A stretch of DNA of 64,000 nt from Candidatus Rifleibacterium amylolyticum (GTDB lineage: Bacteria > Muiribacteriota > Ozemobacteria > Ozemobacterales > Ozemobacteraceae), in NCBI GenBank assembly GCA_009917695.1, contig JAACJG010000003.1, positions 186,001-250,000 of the forward strand, written 5' to 3'. Numbering within the stretch: the first letter of the stretch is position 1; each line of letters starts with the position of its first letter. Both the position numbers and the translations under genes were made by a program. Of the stretch, positions 33,868 to 41,712 are shown piece after piece. Below the pieces are notes generated by a model. The model saw nothing but the letters and a program-made list of their open reading frames with translations, was not told the origin of the DNA and ran no database searches.

Positions 33868-34011
33868 TCAGATCAGGCCCGAATACATGACGAGCAGCCC
33901 TATCGCGAGAGTGATCAGGGTTTTGACGACTATATCAGCTATCACCGAAGAAGGTTTTTCGCTGTTATCAACGTTTTCAGGGTTACTTGACGAGAGTTTT
34001 CCTTTGTCCAT
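33868..34011 (-). CDS. Small membrane protein (47 residues)
   Basis: The ATG at 34009-34011 follows a GAAAGGA site 8 bases upstream and opens 47 codons to the TGA at 33868-33870. The N-terminal half is polar (MDKGKLSSSNPENVDNSEKP); the C-terminal half is one membrane helix (IVVKTLITLAIGLLVMYSG). It lies in tandem upstream of the Ca/Na antiporter and could be a small subunit or regulator of it, which is inference. No homolog is recognised. The ribosome site and clean helix argue for a real gene. Confidence 0.6.
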   Translation of the reverse strand: MDKGKLSSSNPENVDNSEKPSSVIADIVVKTLITLAIGLLVMYSGLI

Positions 34012-34111
34012 GATTTAATCCTTTCAGATGAACCGGTTACTGTTGATGCGGCATAAAAAAGCCGCGCAATAAGCCTGTGATGAGATTGTGAGGTTCTCTT
34101 GCCGGAAAGGA

Positions 34112-34465
34112 TTACCCGTCGCTGCGGGGAAACTGAATCAGGGTCATGCCCCATTCATGCGGGAGTACCGCATCATCAGGAGCGCGGTGTCGGTGCCGGT
34201 TCGGCAAAAAGCCTGACGGCTCGGTCTGGCATGCCGTTTTCAGCCGGCAATGCAGCAATTGCAGCGGCTGCTGACGCCCGAAAGCGAATATCTGGCCGAA
34301 ACGCAGGGCCGGCCTGGGGCTGCTGAGTGTTGCCTCGGAAGAGCAGGGTTCGTTGAGCTCCAGTCCTGTGTTTTCTGTGTTGTATGGCAGCAGTTCCCGG
34401 TCGGTGTGCCACAGACCCTGGCACAGTCCGAGAATCAGAAAAATTACGAGAATGATGCGTTTCAT
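34112..34465 (-). CDS. Small exported protein, uncertain
   Basis: A 117-codon frame begins MKRIILVIFLILGLCQG, a clear signal peptide or anchor, followed by a low-complexity, polar and Arg/His-rich remainder without recognisable motifs. Its start ATG is followed by a plausible protein for 40 residues, but the second half looks less protein-like. A different frame on the opposite strand overlaps it. I keep it because of the signal peptide. Function is unknown. Confidence 0.45.
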   Translation of the reverse strand: MKRIILVIFLILGLCQGLWHTDRELLPYNTENTGLELNEPCSSEATLSSPRPALRFGQIFAFGRQQPLQLLHCRLKTACQTEPSGFLPNRHRHRAPDDAVLPHEWGMTLIQFPRSDG

Positions 34466-34503
34466 GCTTTTATAATATCACATATCGAACTCTAAATGAA
34501 GAA

Positions 34504-34526
34504 GCAGCGCCCGAAGCGGGCGCTGC
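34504..34526 (-). terminator. Hairpin downstream of bacterioferritin
   Basis: GCAGCGCCCG (34504-34513) and CGGGCGCTGC (34517-34526) form a 10-pair stem with a 3-base loop, 22 bases after the bacterioferritin stop (minus strand). The sequence after it on the minus strand is T-rich but interrupted (TTCTTCATTT). It probably terminates or stabilises the bacterioferritin transcript. Confidence 0.65.
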
Positions 34527-34547
34527 TGCAGGCGATCAATAAAAAAA

Positions 34548-35066
34548 TCAGGGCTGATTGGCGAAGCCTTTCGATGCCGGGCCGGTATCGGCCGGAGTGC
34601 CGGCGATGCGAGCCAGAAAGGTGTCGCCGAGATTTTTGAGATGGCTGGTGATGTTGTCGAAGTAGCTGAAATGAGCCTGTTCTTCATCGATGATCTGCTC
34701 AAAAAGCTTTACTGAAAGGTTGTCGCCGTTTTCGCGGCAGACCAGCAGAAATTGGTTATAATCGTCGATGGTTTCGTCTTCAACTTTGGCGTCGAACGGA
34801 AAAATCGCTTTGACGTCCTGGCCCTTCTTGACCTTGTCGGCAACGTCACTGGTCGGTTCGCCGCCGAGTTCCTTGATTCTTTCGGCAAAAGCTTCGGCAT
34901 GGCGCATTTCGTCGATGGCGATGAGCTTGACCTTGGCTGCAAGTTCGCCGTAATCGGCGTCGTCGAGATTATAATGCTGATTCATGTACTGATGAATCGC
35001 GTAGAGTTCCATAGATCTGGCTTTGTTGAGAACTTCAATGACCTTTGCTTTACGTTCCTTCTGCAT
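34548..35066 (-). CDS. bfr: Bacterioferritin
   Basis: This 172-residue ferritin-like four-helix protein stores iron or detoxifies peroxide with iron. Conserved di-iron ligands are visible: E20 in ARSMELYAIHQYM, DEMRHAEAF (E and H), and DEEQAHFSYFD (E and H). The start at 35066 was chosen because GGAGG stands 5 bases upstream (GGAGGTCACC then ATG), 13 codons after an in-frame upstream ATG. The C-terminal tail (about residues 150-172) is Ala/Gly/Pro-rich and not typical. It is divergent from the ankyrin-TPR gene, with a promoter and a weak Fur-like site between them. Confidence 0.88.
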   Translation of the reverse strand: MQKERKAKVIEVLNKARSMELYAIHQYMNQHYNLDDADYGELAAKVKLIAIDEMRHAEAFAERIKELGGEPTSDVADKVKKGQDVKAIFPFDAKVEDETIDDYNQFLLVCRENGDNLSVKLFEQIIDEEQAHFSYFDNITSHLKNLGDTFLARIAGTPADTGPASKGFANQP

Positions 35067-35148
35067 GGTGACCTCCGTGATTAATTTCTTCAAATTACCC
35101 GGCAATTTTACTACATACTCGCATTTTTTGCATGCTGGTAGTTAAGAT

Positions 35149-35188
35149 TTGTATTGATTGAAATGAATGTTTATATTGATTATTATCA
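35149..35188 (+). promoter_or_regulatory. Promoter of the ankyrin-TPR gene with a weak Fur-like site
   Basis: TTGTAT (35149-35154), a 17-base spacer and TATATT (35172-35177) form a promoter about 63 bases before the start at 35241. A 15-base stretch at 35174-35188 (TATTGATTATTATCA) resembles half of a Fur box (the right arm matches ATTATCA; the left arm is poor). The same intergenic region feeds the minus-strand bacterioferritin gene, where Fur control would make sense. The Fur reading is speculative. Confidence 0.4.
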
Positions 35189-35240
35189 GTTGAGAGCAGT
35201 CCAGATTGAGTTGCAATTTAACGAATGGAGCCAGACAAAG

Positions 35241-36224
35241 ATGTTATTCAGACAAAAATCTGCATCAGTATTATTGCTTTTTCTCGTTATAGCTATTGGA
35301 GCGGCGACTTTGAACGCCGGCCAGCCCGATTTCGACTGCCCGGCTGCCAAAGAAGCTCTGGCGGTAATGGAAAGACTTAAAACTAACCCCGAGACTCAGA
35401 TGATGGCAACAATGCTCGAAAATGCGCATAAGGGGCATCCGTTCATTCTTGCCATAAGAATGTCCCGCGATGATCTGGTTGCAGAAATGATTGAAGCTGG
35501 TTTCGATCCGAAAGTTGAGCAATCGAACGGCGATTATCCGCTCGATGTCGCAATAAGCGGCTGGTCTCCCGGCCTCAAGACTGATGTCATCAAGAGAATC
35601 CTCGAAGCCGGAGCCGACGCCAACCGAACCGATAAGAACGGTGTTTCACCTCTGCATTATGTATCGATGAGCGGCCACTCTGAGGTTGTCAGCCTTCTTC
35701 TCAAACATGGCGCGAATCCCAATCTGCCGACAACCGGCGATGCGATAAAAAAATGGACGCCGCTCCACAGTGCCGTAAAAGGTGGTAAGAGTGAAATCGT
35801 CTCACTGCTTTTGGCCAGCGGTGGGGATCCACACCAGAAGAACGCCGAGGGAGTTTCGCCTCTCGAGATGGCGAAGGCTGAGAACAGCGAAGAGCTGGTT
35901 AAGCTGCTTTCTGCTGCAAAATCTGAGAGCAAAGAATCATCGCCGGCTGCTGATGTTGCGCCAGTCGAACAGGTCGATAAGACCGCTGAGACTTTTAAGA
36001 AAGCCATGAATCTGGCCAAAGAAAAGAAACTCAGCGAGGCGCTGCCGCTGTTCGAAATCTGCTACAAGGCTGATTCGAGCAACGACAACTACGCCTATTA
36101 TCTGGCTCTTGCCCAGGCGAAGTCCGGAAAAACAGACGAAGCCAGGCAGGTCTGCCAGGAACTTCTTCAGCGCAGCCCTGGCCACGAAAAGGCTGTAACT
36201 CTTCTTGACACGCTTAACAAATAG
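35241..36224 (+). CDS. Exported ankyrin-repeat and TPR protein
   Basis: This 327-residue protein begins with a signal peptide (SVLLLFLVIAIGAATLNA) after the ATG at 35241, preceded by GGAG at 35227-35230. Residues about 65-220 contain about four ankyrin repeats (for example NGDYPLDVAIS, DKNGVSPLHYVSMSGHSEVV, WTPLHSAVKGGKSEIV, NAEGVSPLEMAKAENSEELV). A linker rich in Ser/Lys leads to a C-terminal TPR-like helical part (FKKAMNLAKEKKLSEALPLF). Both modules bind proteins, so the protein may be a periplasmic scaffold. No catalytic motif is seen. Confidence 0.82.
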   Translation: MLFRQKSASVLLLFLVIAIGAATLNAGQPDFDCPAAKEALAVMERLKTNPETQMMATMLENAHKGHPFILAIRMSRDDLVAEMIEAGFDPKVEQSNGDYPLDVAISGWSPGLKTDVIKRILEAGADANRTDKNGVSPLHYVSMSGHSEVVSLLLKHGANPNLPTTGDAIKKWTPLHSAVKGGKSEIVSLLLASGGDPHQKNAEGVSPLEMAKAENSEELVKLLSAAKSESKESSPAADVAPVEQVDKTAETFKKAMNLAKEKKLSEALPLFEICYKADSSNDNYAYYLALAQAKSGKTDEARQVCQELLQRSPGHEKAVTLLDTLNK

Positions 36225-36254
36225 TCCAGATAGCTTCCAGCAGGCTGAATCGAT

Positions 36255-36812
36255 ATGAGAAGTATAATTATATTCTGCATGATAATGTTCGCCGGGATTA
36301 TCATTATTCCGAATCTGCAGACAACGGCGCATTTCAACACCTATGGCGCCTGTCATAATCAGTGCCGTCAGTTTGCCGGAATTTTCGATCAGTATCGCAC
36401 CTTCTTTCCAGATTCTGATATAAGTGCGGTGACCGCCGATAATTACGACTGGCTGATAGCCGATATCGAAGCGAAACGAAACGAAATGTCGCTGCCCGCG
36501 CAGCTCAAGATCGCAGAAGTCGCACGCTGTCCGTCGGCCGGCACCCCGCTGCTTACGGCGGTGAACCGCGATGCTCCAGACCAGATAATTGTCTGCTGTA
36601 AATTTCATCAGAACGAAGGCGAGTCTGACAGAAATGTTGAAATGCCGGCTTTTCCCGCTCATGATCAGCAGATGGTCGAGAATAACGAGCGCGCTTTTTA
36701 TGAGCGTTTCGTCAGAAGCAAATACATTTTTGGCCTGCAGCCACACGTTCAGGTAATGATTTTATTTGCTTTTGCCGCTGCTGCTGCCTTTATCTTCAGA
36801 AAAAGAACCTGA
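36255..36812 (+). CDS. Small membrane protein of unknown function
   Basis: This 185-residue protein has an N-terminal hydrophobic segment (SIIIFCMIMFAGIIII, about 3-19) and a second near the C-terminus (VMILFAFAAAAAFIF, about 166-181), with a soluble part between them. That part contains cysteines in ACHNQC and IVCCKFH, which may bind a metal or form disulphides. No family is recognised. The gene is 30 bases after the ankyrin-TPR gene, in the same direction. Confidence 0.62.
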   Translation: MRSIIIFCMIMFAGIIIIPNLQTTAHFNTYGACHNQCRQFAGIFDQYRTFFPDSDISAVTADNYDWLIADIEAKRNEMSLPAQLKIAEVARCPSAGTPLLTAVNRDAPDQIIVCCKFHQNEGESDRNVEMPAFPAHDQQMVENNERAFYERFVRSKYIFGLQPHVQVMILFAFAAAAAFIFRKRT

Positions 36813-36824
36813 TGATGAAACTGC

Positions 36825-38054
36825 TTACTTGAGCTGGCCGGCGAGATGGCCGCTGGAAAAGGCTCATTGCAGGTTGTAGCCGCCGCAGGGGCCGTCGAGA
36901 TCGACGATTTCGCCGCAGAAATAGAGGCCTTTGACGAGAAGGCTTTCGAGAGTTTCGGGTTTGATCTGTTTGAGGGAAACACCGCCGCGGGTGATCATAG
37001 CTGCTGCGAAGCCGGCGTGCCCGATGACGGTCAGCGGTGTGGCGGTCAGCAGTTTGATCAGGTTGTCGCGCTGCTGGCCGGGCAGTCTGCCAAAGGCTGA
37101 TTCAGGCTCGATATTGACGAGTTTACAGAGCTCGCCGGCGAGTGGCCGATTCATAAATGTCGCCAGTATATCAGCGACGCTGCCGGACGGTTGTGCCTGT
37201 TTTGCCCTGTTTATGGCGTTTCTGATCTGTTCTTCGTTCATGCCTTTGCATAGATTGATCAACAACGGCACTTCGCCGTATTTTTTCAGCAGTGGCGTGA
37301 TTTCGCGGGCGAAATCAAGCACGACCGGGCCGCGAATCCCGGTTTCGGTAAAAATAAGGTCGCCGCTCGCCTGCAGCTTTCGCGCTTCTGGCAGATTGAT
37401 GCGCATTTCGACCTTGCCGACGGTGTCGGCACGGCATCGGCTGACCCAGGTTTCACGCGTGTTAAGCGGCAGCATTGCCGGAAACAATTCTTCGATCTTG
37501 TGCCCGAGTGCCGCGACAAGCTCATAACCGCTGGCGTCGGCACCGAGCGATGGGTAACCCGGCCCGCCGCTGGCGAGAATAACTTTGTTGGCTGAAAAGC
37601 TGCCCTTATAAGTTACTACAGCAGTTACAGCACCCTCTCTGCATTCGATCTGCTGTACCGTTGTGTTGCATGTCAGCTTGACGCCGAGCCTTTTCAGCTC
37701 AGTGGTGAGCGCATCAGCGACAGTGTCAGCCTGATGCGTGACCGGAAACACCCGAAAGCCATCGGGAGCATGGCAGGCGACGCCGATTTCGGCAAAAAAT
37801 GCGATGAGAGCCTGGTGGTCGAACTCTCTGAGTGCCGGAATCATGAACTTGCCACTGCGCCCGAAGCGGGCGATAAACTTTTCGTTGCTCAGCGTATTGG
37901 CAATATTGCAGCGTCCACCGCCGCTGGCACGCAGTTTGGTGCCGGGTCGTTCCTGCTTTTCTAGCAGCAGCACCCGGCAGCCGCGCCGCGCAGCAGAAAT
38001 CGCGGCCAGCATTCCCGCCGCCCCGGCTCCGATTACGATCAGGTCGTATTGCAT
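36825..38054 (-). pseudogene. HI0933/YhiN-like flavoprotein gene with in-frame TGA near the 3' end
   Basis: The 396-codon part encodes a NAD(P)/FAD-dependent protein of the HI0933 (YhiN) family: N-terminal FAD motif IGAGAAG, a GGGRCN segment, RGPVVLDFAREI and the terminal GPCGGYNLQ. In homologs GGYNLQ is followed by a conserved Trp and Ala (WA). Here the Trp position is TGA (36864-36866), and then 12 more codons (A-F-S-S-G-H-L-A-G-Q-L-K) lead to TAA at 36825-36827, matching the family end. A single TGG-to-TGA change explains it. The protein to 36864 may still fold but lacks its conserved tail. Other genes here stop at TGA, so recoding is unlikely. Sequencing error is possible. Confidence 0.85.
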
Positions 38055-38076
38055 GCAGATATGCTTGTATTGCTCT

Positions 38077-38625
38077 TCAGCCGCCGGTTTCCGGCTGAGT
38101 TATCTGTTGCAGAGCAACTTTTTTGCCGTCGAAAATATAGATGGCGCGCGCTTCCTTTGCCGGCTCGTCATCGGTAAAGTAATCGATAACGATACGGTTA
38201 CTGCCGTCGGCAGCAGCTTCAATGGCAACTTTGCCGGCACTGAAACCGGTTTCGATCCAGACCTCTCTGTATTTGCCGTTGTCGAGCTGCAGCAGTGAGA
38301 GTTCTCGCAAATCCGCCGAGCCGCCGAGTTCCATGACGACGAGAATTTCGTTGCTGCCGTTTTTGTCGAGGTCGGCCGCCAGCACCTGCTCGATTGCGCG
38401 ACCTTCTGACTCGAATATAACGGTTGTCTGCTCACCTTTTTCGATAAAAAGGCGGTCTTCGCGGGCAAGCATGCCTTCCTGCTGTCGTTTTTCCAGCATC
38501 AGGCGCCCGGAAGCATCAGAGGTTATTTCGAGTGTTTCGTTAACAGCGGCCATCACCTGGCAGAAGGCCAGCGAAACAGCGACAAGTGTCAGCACGAATA
38601 TACGAATAGCAAGTTTTTCAGTCAT
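38077..38625 (-). CDS. Exported protein of unknown function
   Basis: This 182-residue protein begins at the ATG 38623-38625, placed by the GAGGAGA site. A signal peptide follows (LAIRIFVLTLVAVSLAFCQV). The mature part has a FG-GAP/VCBS-like pattern of beta strands with Asp-rich turns (VLAADLDKNGSNEILVVMEL). It lies 10 bases after the lytic transglycosylase gene on the same strand, so the two may be co-transcribed. No catalytic motif is seen. Confidence 0.72.
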   Translation of the reverse strand: MTEKLAIRIFVLTLVAVSLAFCQVMAAVNETLEITSDASGRLMLEKRQQEGMLAREDRLFIEKGEQTTVIFESEGRAIEQVLAADLDKNGSNEILVVMELGGSADLRELSLLQLDNGKYREVWIETGFSAGKVAIEAAADGSNRIVIDYFTDDEPAKEARAIYIFDGKKVALQQITQPETGG

Positions 38626-38635
38626 TGTGTTCTCC

Positions 38636-39799
38636 TCAGGCTCCCAGGCCATGCGAATAAGAGTAAAGCTGATCGGCGTAGGCATCGACAGATCTGCTGC
38701 CGGCCATTTTTTCTTTGACGTAGGTGCGTTCAAGATCGGTCAGGGCTATGCCAAGGCACATTTTTACCTTTAAACCATAGCCAACCGCGCCGGTGCGGGC
38801 CTTTACCATGTCGGCAAACGAGCCGGCCAGTTTGGTCGAATATGGGCCCATGTTATAGGCGCAGCCGGCCATGACCAGCTTGTCGAGGCCTGATTTTTTG
38901 CCAACATAACGGCTGCTGAAAACTTCTTTAAAATACTTGGCGCCGCCGAGAATGTTCTGAGCCGGGTCGGTAGCATCGACGCCGAGGCCTTTCGCGGTAT
39001 TCGGCATCAACTGCATGAAGCCCATGGCGCCGCAATAACTGGTAGTGAGTTTGCCGCTAGAATTGCGATGAACGCCGCTGCTTTCGATATATATGATCGC
39101 CTTCATGAATTCTTCTTTGCTGACTTTCTTGCCGTATTTATTGGTGACATCAGGAAAAGCCCACTGACTGGCATACTTTGCTACTGCGTCATCGAGCCAC
39201 TTGTTGAAATCAGGCGATTTGCTGTTGATTGCCTGGCCGGTTGGCGCACTCTGTGTGTGTGAAGATGGTTCGTTACCACCGGAAACGCTGGTAGATGTTG
39301 TCGTGCTGCTTGAACGGGTACTTGTATCTGTACTGGTAGCTCTGCTGGCACCGGATTTGGAGGTGCTGATGCCTTCTGCAAGCGGCAGATAACCGCCGCT
39401 GCGTGTGTCGCCTGGATAATAGGGCGCATCGCCGGAAGCAGGAGCATTCGGAATCGAAACGTAATTTTTGTGCATATAGCCTTTCTGGCCATTCACTTCA
39501 ACGTAGTAGAACTCGCCAGATACGCCAAGCACGTTGATCGATGTTCCGCTTGCAAAAGTGTCCTGTACGATTCCCCAGGGCCAGAGTCGCAGTCTGAGGT
39601 TGCCACAGCCGGCAACTGTTCCGGTTATCGGAAACCCTTTCTGGTCTGGTTGAACGATCTTATTTATCGCTTCCATTTCGCTTGCAGCCGTGTTTGAGCT
39701 GTCAAGGTAAACATTCTGCTCGCTGAACGGCGTTGCCTGAAGAAGACCGGCACCGGCAAATACAGCTGCTGCGACCAGTATTAACATGATTTTGTTCAT
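38636..39799 (-). CDS. Lytic transglycosylase with bacterial SH3 domain
   Basis: This 387-residue exported protein should cut peptidoglycan glycan strands in the periplasm. It has a signal peptide (IMLILVAAAVFAGAG), an SH3-type domain (LRLRLWPWGIVQDTFASGTS through KGYMHKNYVSIP, about 68-115), a Ser/Thr-rich linker (about 145-190), and a C-terminal SLT/goose-lysozyme-like domain with catalytic Glu in IIYIESSGV, then YCGAMGFMQLMPNTAKGLGV and AYNMGPYS. SH3 domains bind the cell wall or peptide stems. A related SH3 occurs in the protein at 41713-42663. An AGGAGGAGCGAC site precedes the ATG. Confidence 0.88.
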   Translation of the reverse strand: MNKIMLILVAAAVFAGAGLLQATPFSEQNVYLDSSNTAASEMEAINKIVQPDQKGFPITGTVAGCGNLRLRLWPWGIVQDTFASGTSINVLGVSGEFYYVEVNGQKGYMHKNYVSIPNAPASGDAPYYPGDTRSGGYLPLAEGISTSKSGASRATSTDTSTRSSSTTTSTSVSGGNEPSSHTQSAPTGQAINSKSPDFNKWLDDAVAKYASQWAFPDVTNKYGKKVSKEEFMKAIIYIESSGVHRNSSGKLTTSYCGAMGFMQLMPNTAKGLGVDATDPAQNILGGAKYFKEVFSSRYVGKKSGLDKLVMAGCAYNMGPYSTKLAGSFADMVKARTGAVGYGLKVKMCLGIALTDLERTYVKEKMAGSRSVDAYADQLYSYSHGLGA

Positions 39800-39933
39800 G
39801 TCGCTCCTCCTTTTGTCCTGTCATTTGATAATACCACCAAGTTTACCCTTAAGTTTCGCCAAACTTGAAGAAAATAGCTCATACTGAGATCTGGAAACAC
39901 TTTGCTGGTCTGATTGCTAGCTTCAGGAAATTA

Positions 39934-39963
39934 TTGAATCGATAATTATATACGTAGTATAAT
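39934..39963 (+). promoter_or_regulatory. Promoter of 40009-41052
   Basis: TTGAAT (39934-39939), an 18-base spacer and TATAAT (39958-39963) form a promoter 46 bases before the GTG start at 40009. TCGAT/ATCGA flanks (about 39939-39966) give partial symmetry around the spacer, but the middle is irregular. Confidence 0.5.
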
Positions 39964-40008
39964 CGACCTGGATAAGGGCGAGAGTATTGATTAAAGAGGA
40001 GTTCCCAC

Positions 40009-41052
40009 GTGAGAAGATTCTTTCTGTCGATTTCGTGCTTGTTTGTTTTTTCATGCCTTTTTTACGGCAATGAGAGTATTGCTGCTGATAATCAGATAAA
40101 TAGTGCCCGGCCGGGGCTCGGTGAATTCGCATCTTTTGCTCAGCATCTGGAAGCTGCCAGAAAAGCCAACAGAGCCGGCCGTCAGGAAGATGAGCAGGGA
40201 GCCCTGCAGGCGGCCCGCCGGTCGCTTGACAATGTCAGGATGGAATCGCCGCACGCCCTGATTAAACAGGATTTTCAGAACATTCTGGTCAAGGATACGT
40301 TCAATCGTATTCATGGTGCGCCGTCAGACCAACTGCGCGGCCTGTATTTCGGGCTCGAATGCGGCACCAAAGGCGGGCTTTATGAGCATCTTGACGAAGC
40401 TATCCGCAGCCATGAATCGCGTATGCCCTATTATTCAGAGCGATCAGGTGGAGCCTCAGATCCGCTGTTTCGCAAGATCGCAACCCTGCAGCGTCTCAAT
40501 CTGCCGGTTGCCTGGTATATTGACCTGCAGGCCCGGCGCTTTCAGAAGGCCGGTATTCCGATAATCACCGGTGATCTGTTTTCGATGTCGACAATTTGTC
40601 CGAAAGAGCGCCCGCCCCGCTATACCGGCATCATGAGCGATGAGACGTTGAAGGCTGTGCGCATAAAAGTTCGGGAGTTTCAGAAAAAGGCGTTTCGTTA
40701 TGTGTCTAAGAGTGAATTCTATAAGGTTGCTGAAGCAACCCATGAGCTGGTTGTCTCTCTGCGTCAGCTTGAAAAGCAGCATAACGCGCATCTGGCAATG
40801 ATGGTTCATATGCTTGATTCAGTCGGCTACACGGCTCTGCATGCCGCCGGCTACCAGCAGGAAACCAGCGGCGCAACCGACAATCTCGCCCGCCAGTTCC
40901 TGACTATACAGATTTTCCCGCTGCAGGAATGCCTGCCAACCGATCATAAAGCGCAGGCTCTGCACGCCAAAGGCATTGGCGTGATAGTCAATGACGTTCC
41001 AGACATCCACTTTCTCAAAGAATGGGAAACCTGGCAGGCGCAGCAGCGTTAG
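40009..41052 (+). CDS. Exported protein of unknown function
   Basis: This 347-residue protein starts at GTG 40009 with AGAGGA 8 bases upstream. The signal peptide is FFLSISCLFVFSCLFYGN. The mature part is predicted mainly helical with LRGLYFGLECGTKGGLYEHL and other charged stretches. One short region near GIMSDETLKAVRIKVREFQ looks like an alpha-helical bundle. There is no recognised family or catalytic motif. A clear promoter precedes it. Confidence 0.68.
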   Translation: MRRFFLSISCLFVFSCLFYGNESIAADNQINSARPGLGEFASFAQHLEAARKANRAGRQEDEQGALQAARRSLDNVRMESPHALIKQDFQNILVKDTFNRIHGAPSDQLRGLYFGLECGTKGGLYEHLDEAIRSHESRMPYYSERSGGASDPLFRKIATLQRLNLPVAWYIDLQARRFQKAGIPIITGDLFSMSTICPKERPPRYTGIMSDETLKAVRIKVREFQKKAFRYVSKSEFYKVAEATHELVVSLRQLEKQHNAHLAMMVHMLDSVGYTALHAAGYQQETSGATDNLARQFLTIQIFPLQECLPTDHKAQALHAKGIGVIVNDVPDIHFLKEWETWQAQQR

Positions 41053-41076
41053 CAGCAATGTACCCGTTGTCCGGTG

Positions 41077-41454
41077 TTATGGAAGACCGCCGATAAAAAT
41101 TGTGTTAATAAGAAACAAATAAGCCAGCGCGACCGAAAAGATGGCCCACAAGATCGTGCAGATTCCGAATGAAAGCGAAACGATATTGCCATTGAACCAG
41201 CGAAAGCGGTTTTCGATCAGAAATGCAAAACCGAAAACGAATGAAGTTGTGTATCCAGAGAACAGTACCAGGTTGCCGTCCGATACAGAGCGATTCATGA
41301 TAAGAGAGGCAAGAAAGCTTATGGCCAGATATATCACTGCATACCAGAAAAAGATTCTGAAAGAGCCAAGCCGGCCGGGAAAAAACAGTCCAGCAGGCAA
41401 TTTTTCAGGTTTAGTCAGTTGGCCGGCAGTATTATCTGAGTAAACTTCGTTCAT
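41077..41454 (-). CDS. Small membrane protein of unknown function
   Basis: This 125-residue protein is set to start at the ATG 41452-41454, which follows AGGAAG 6-7 bases upstream; a longer version would begin 6 codons earlier. It has four hydrophobic segments, for example IFFWYAVIYLAISFLASLIM, LFSGYTTSFVFGFAFLI, IVSLSFGICTILWAIFS and ALAYLFLINTIFI. No family is recognised. It is convergent with 40009-41052, separated by 24 bases. Confidence 0.6.
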   Translation of the reverse strand: MNEVYSDNTAGQLTKPEKLPAGLFFPGRLGSFRIFFWYAVIYLAISFLASLIMNRSVSDGNLVLFSGYTTSFVFGFAFLIENRFRWFNGNIVSLSFGICTILWAIFSVALAYLFLINTIFIGGLP

Positions 41455-41712
41455 AGATATCTTCCTTGTCATGACAGAGTTTCAGATTGATTTTATCACT
41501 CAAGCTCCAGTTTGAATCCAAATAAATACACGAGGTTGTATTCGCTGTTTGCGAATAGCAGAAATCACAGCTAAGATATGAAGAGCCCGAGGGTTATTCT
41601 TTAAAACTTTTTGGCGAAAGTCGCGGTATTCTGAATGAGAAGTAAGTGTGAGATTATTGTTTCGGACGGGCATAGAGGCGTCTGATCGAGGACCGATTAA
41701 TGGAGGCAGGAT

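Noticed and set aside
34099-34326. 75-codon plus-strand frame opposite 34112-34465
   Set aside because: No ribosome site or signal peptide; the minus-strand frame has a signal peptide and is the better choice.
35937-36746. 269-codon minus-strand frame opposite the ankyrin-TPR and next gene
   Set aside because: It runs across two coding regions and their gap, without start signals or recognisable motifs.
36864-36866. Genome-wide TGA-to-Trp (or Gly) recoding
   Set aside because: Many well-supported genes here end at TGA right before or overlapping the next start (for example hsdR, znuA, hsdM), so TGA acts as stop in this genome.
36931-37527. 198-codon plus-strand frame opposite the flavoprotein gene
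   Set aside because: Ser/Arg-rich shadow of a well-supported gene.
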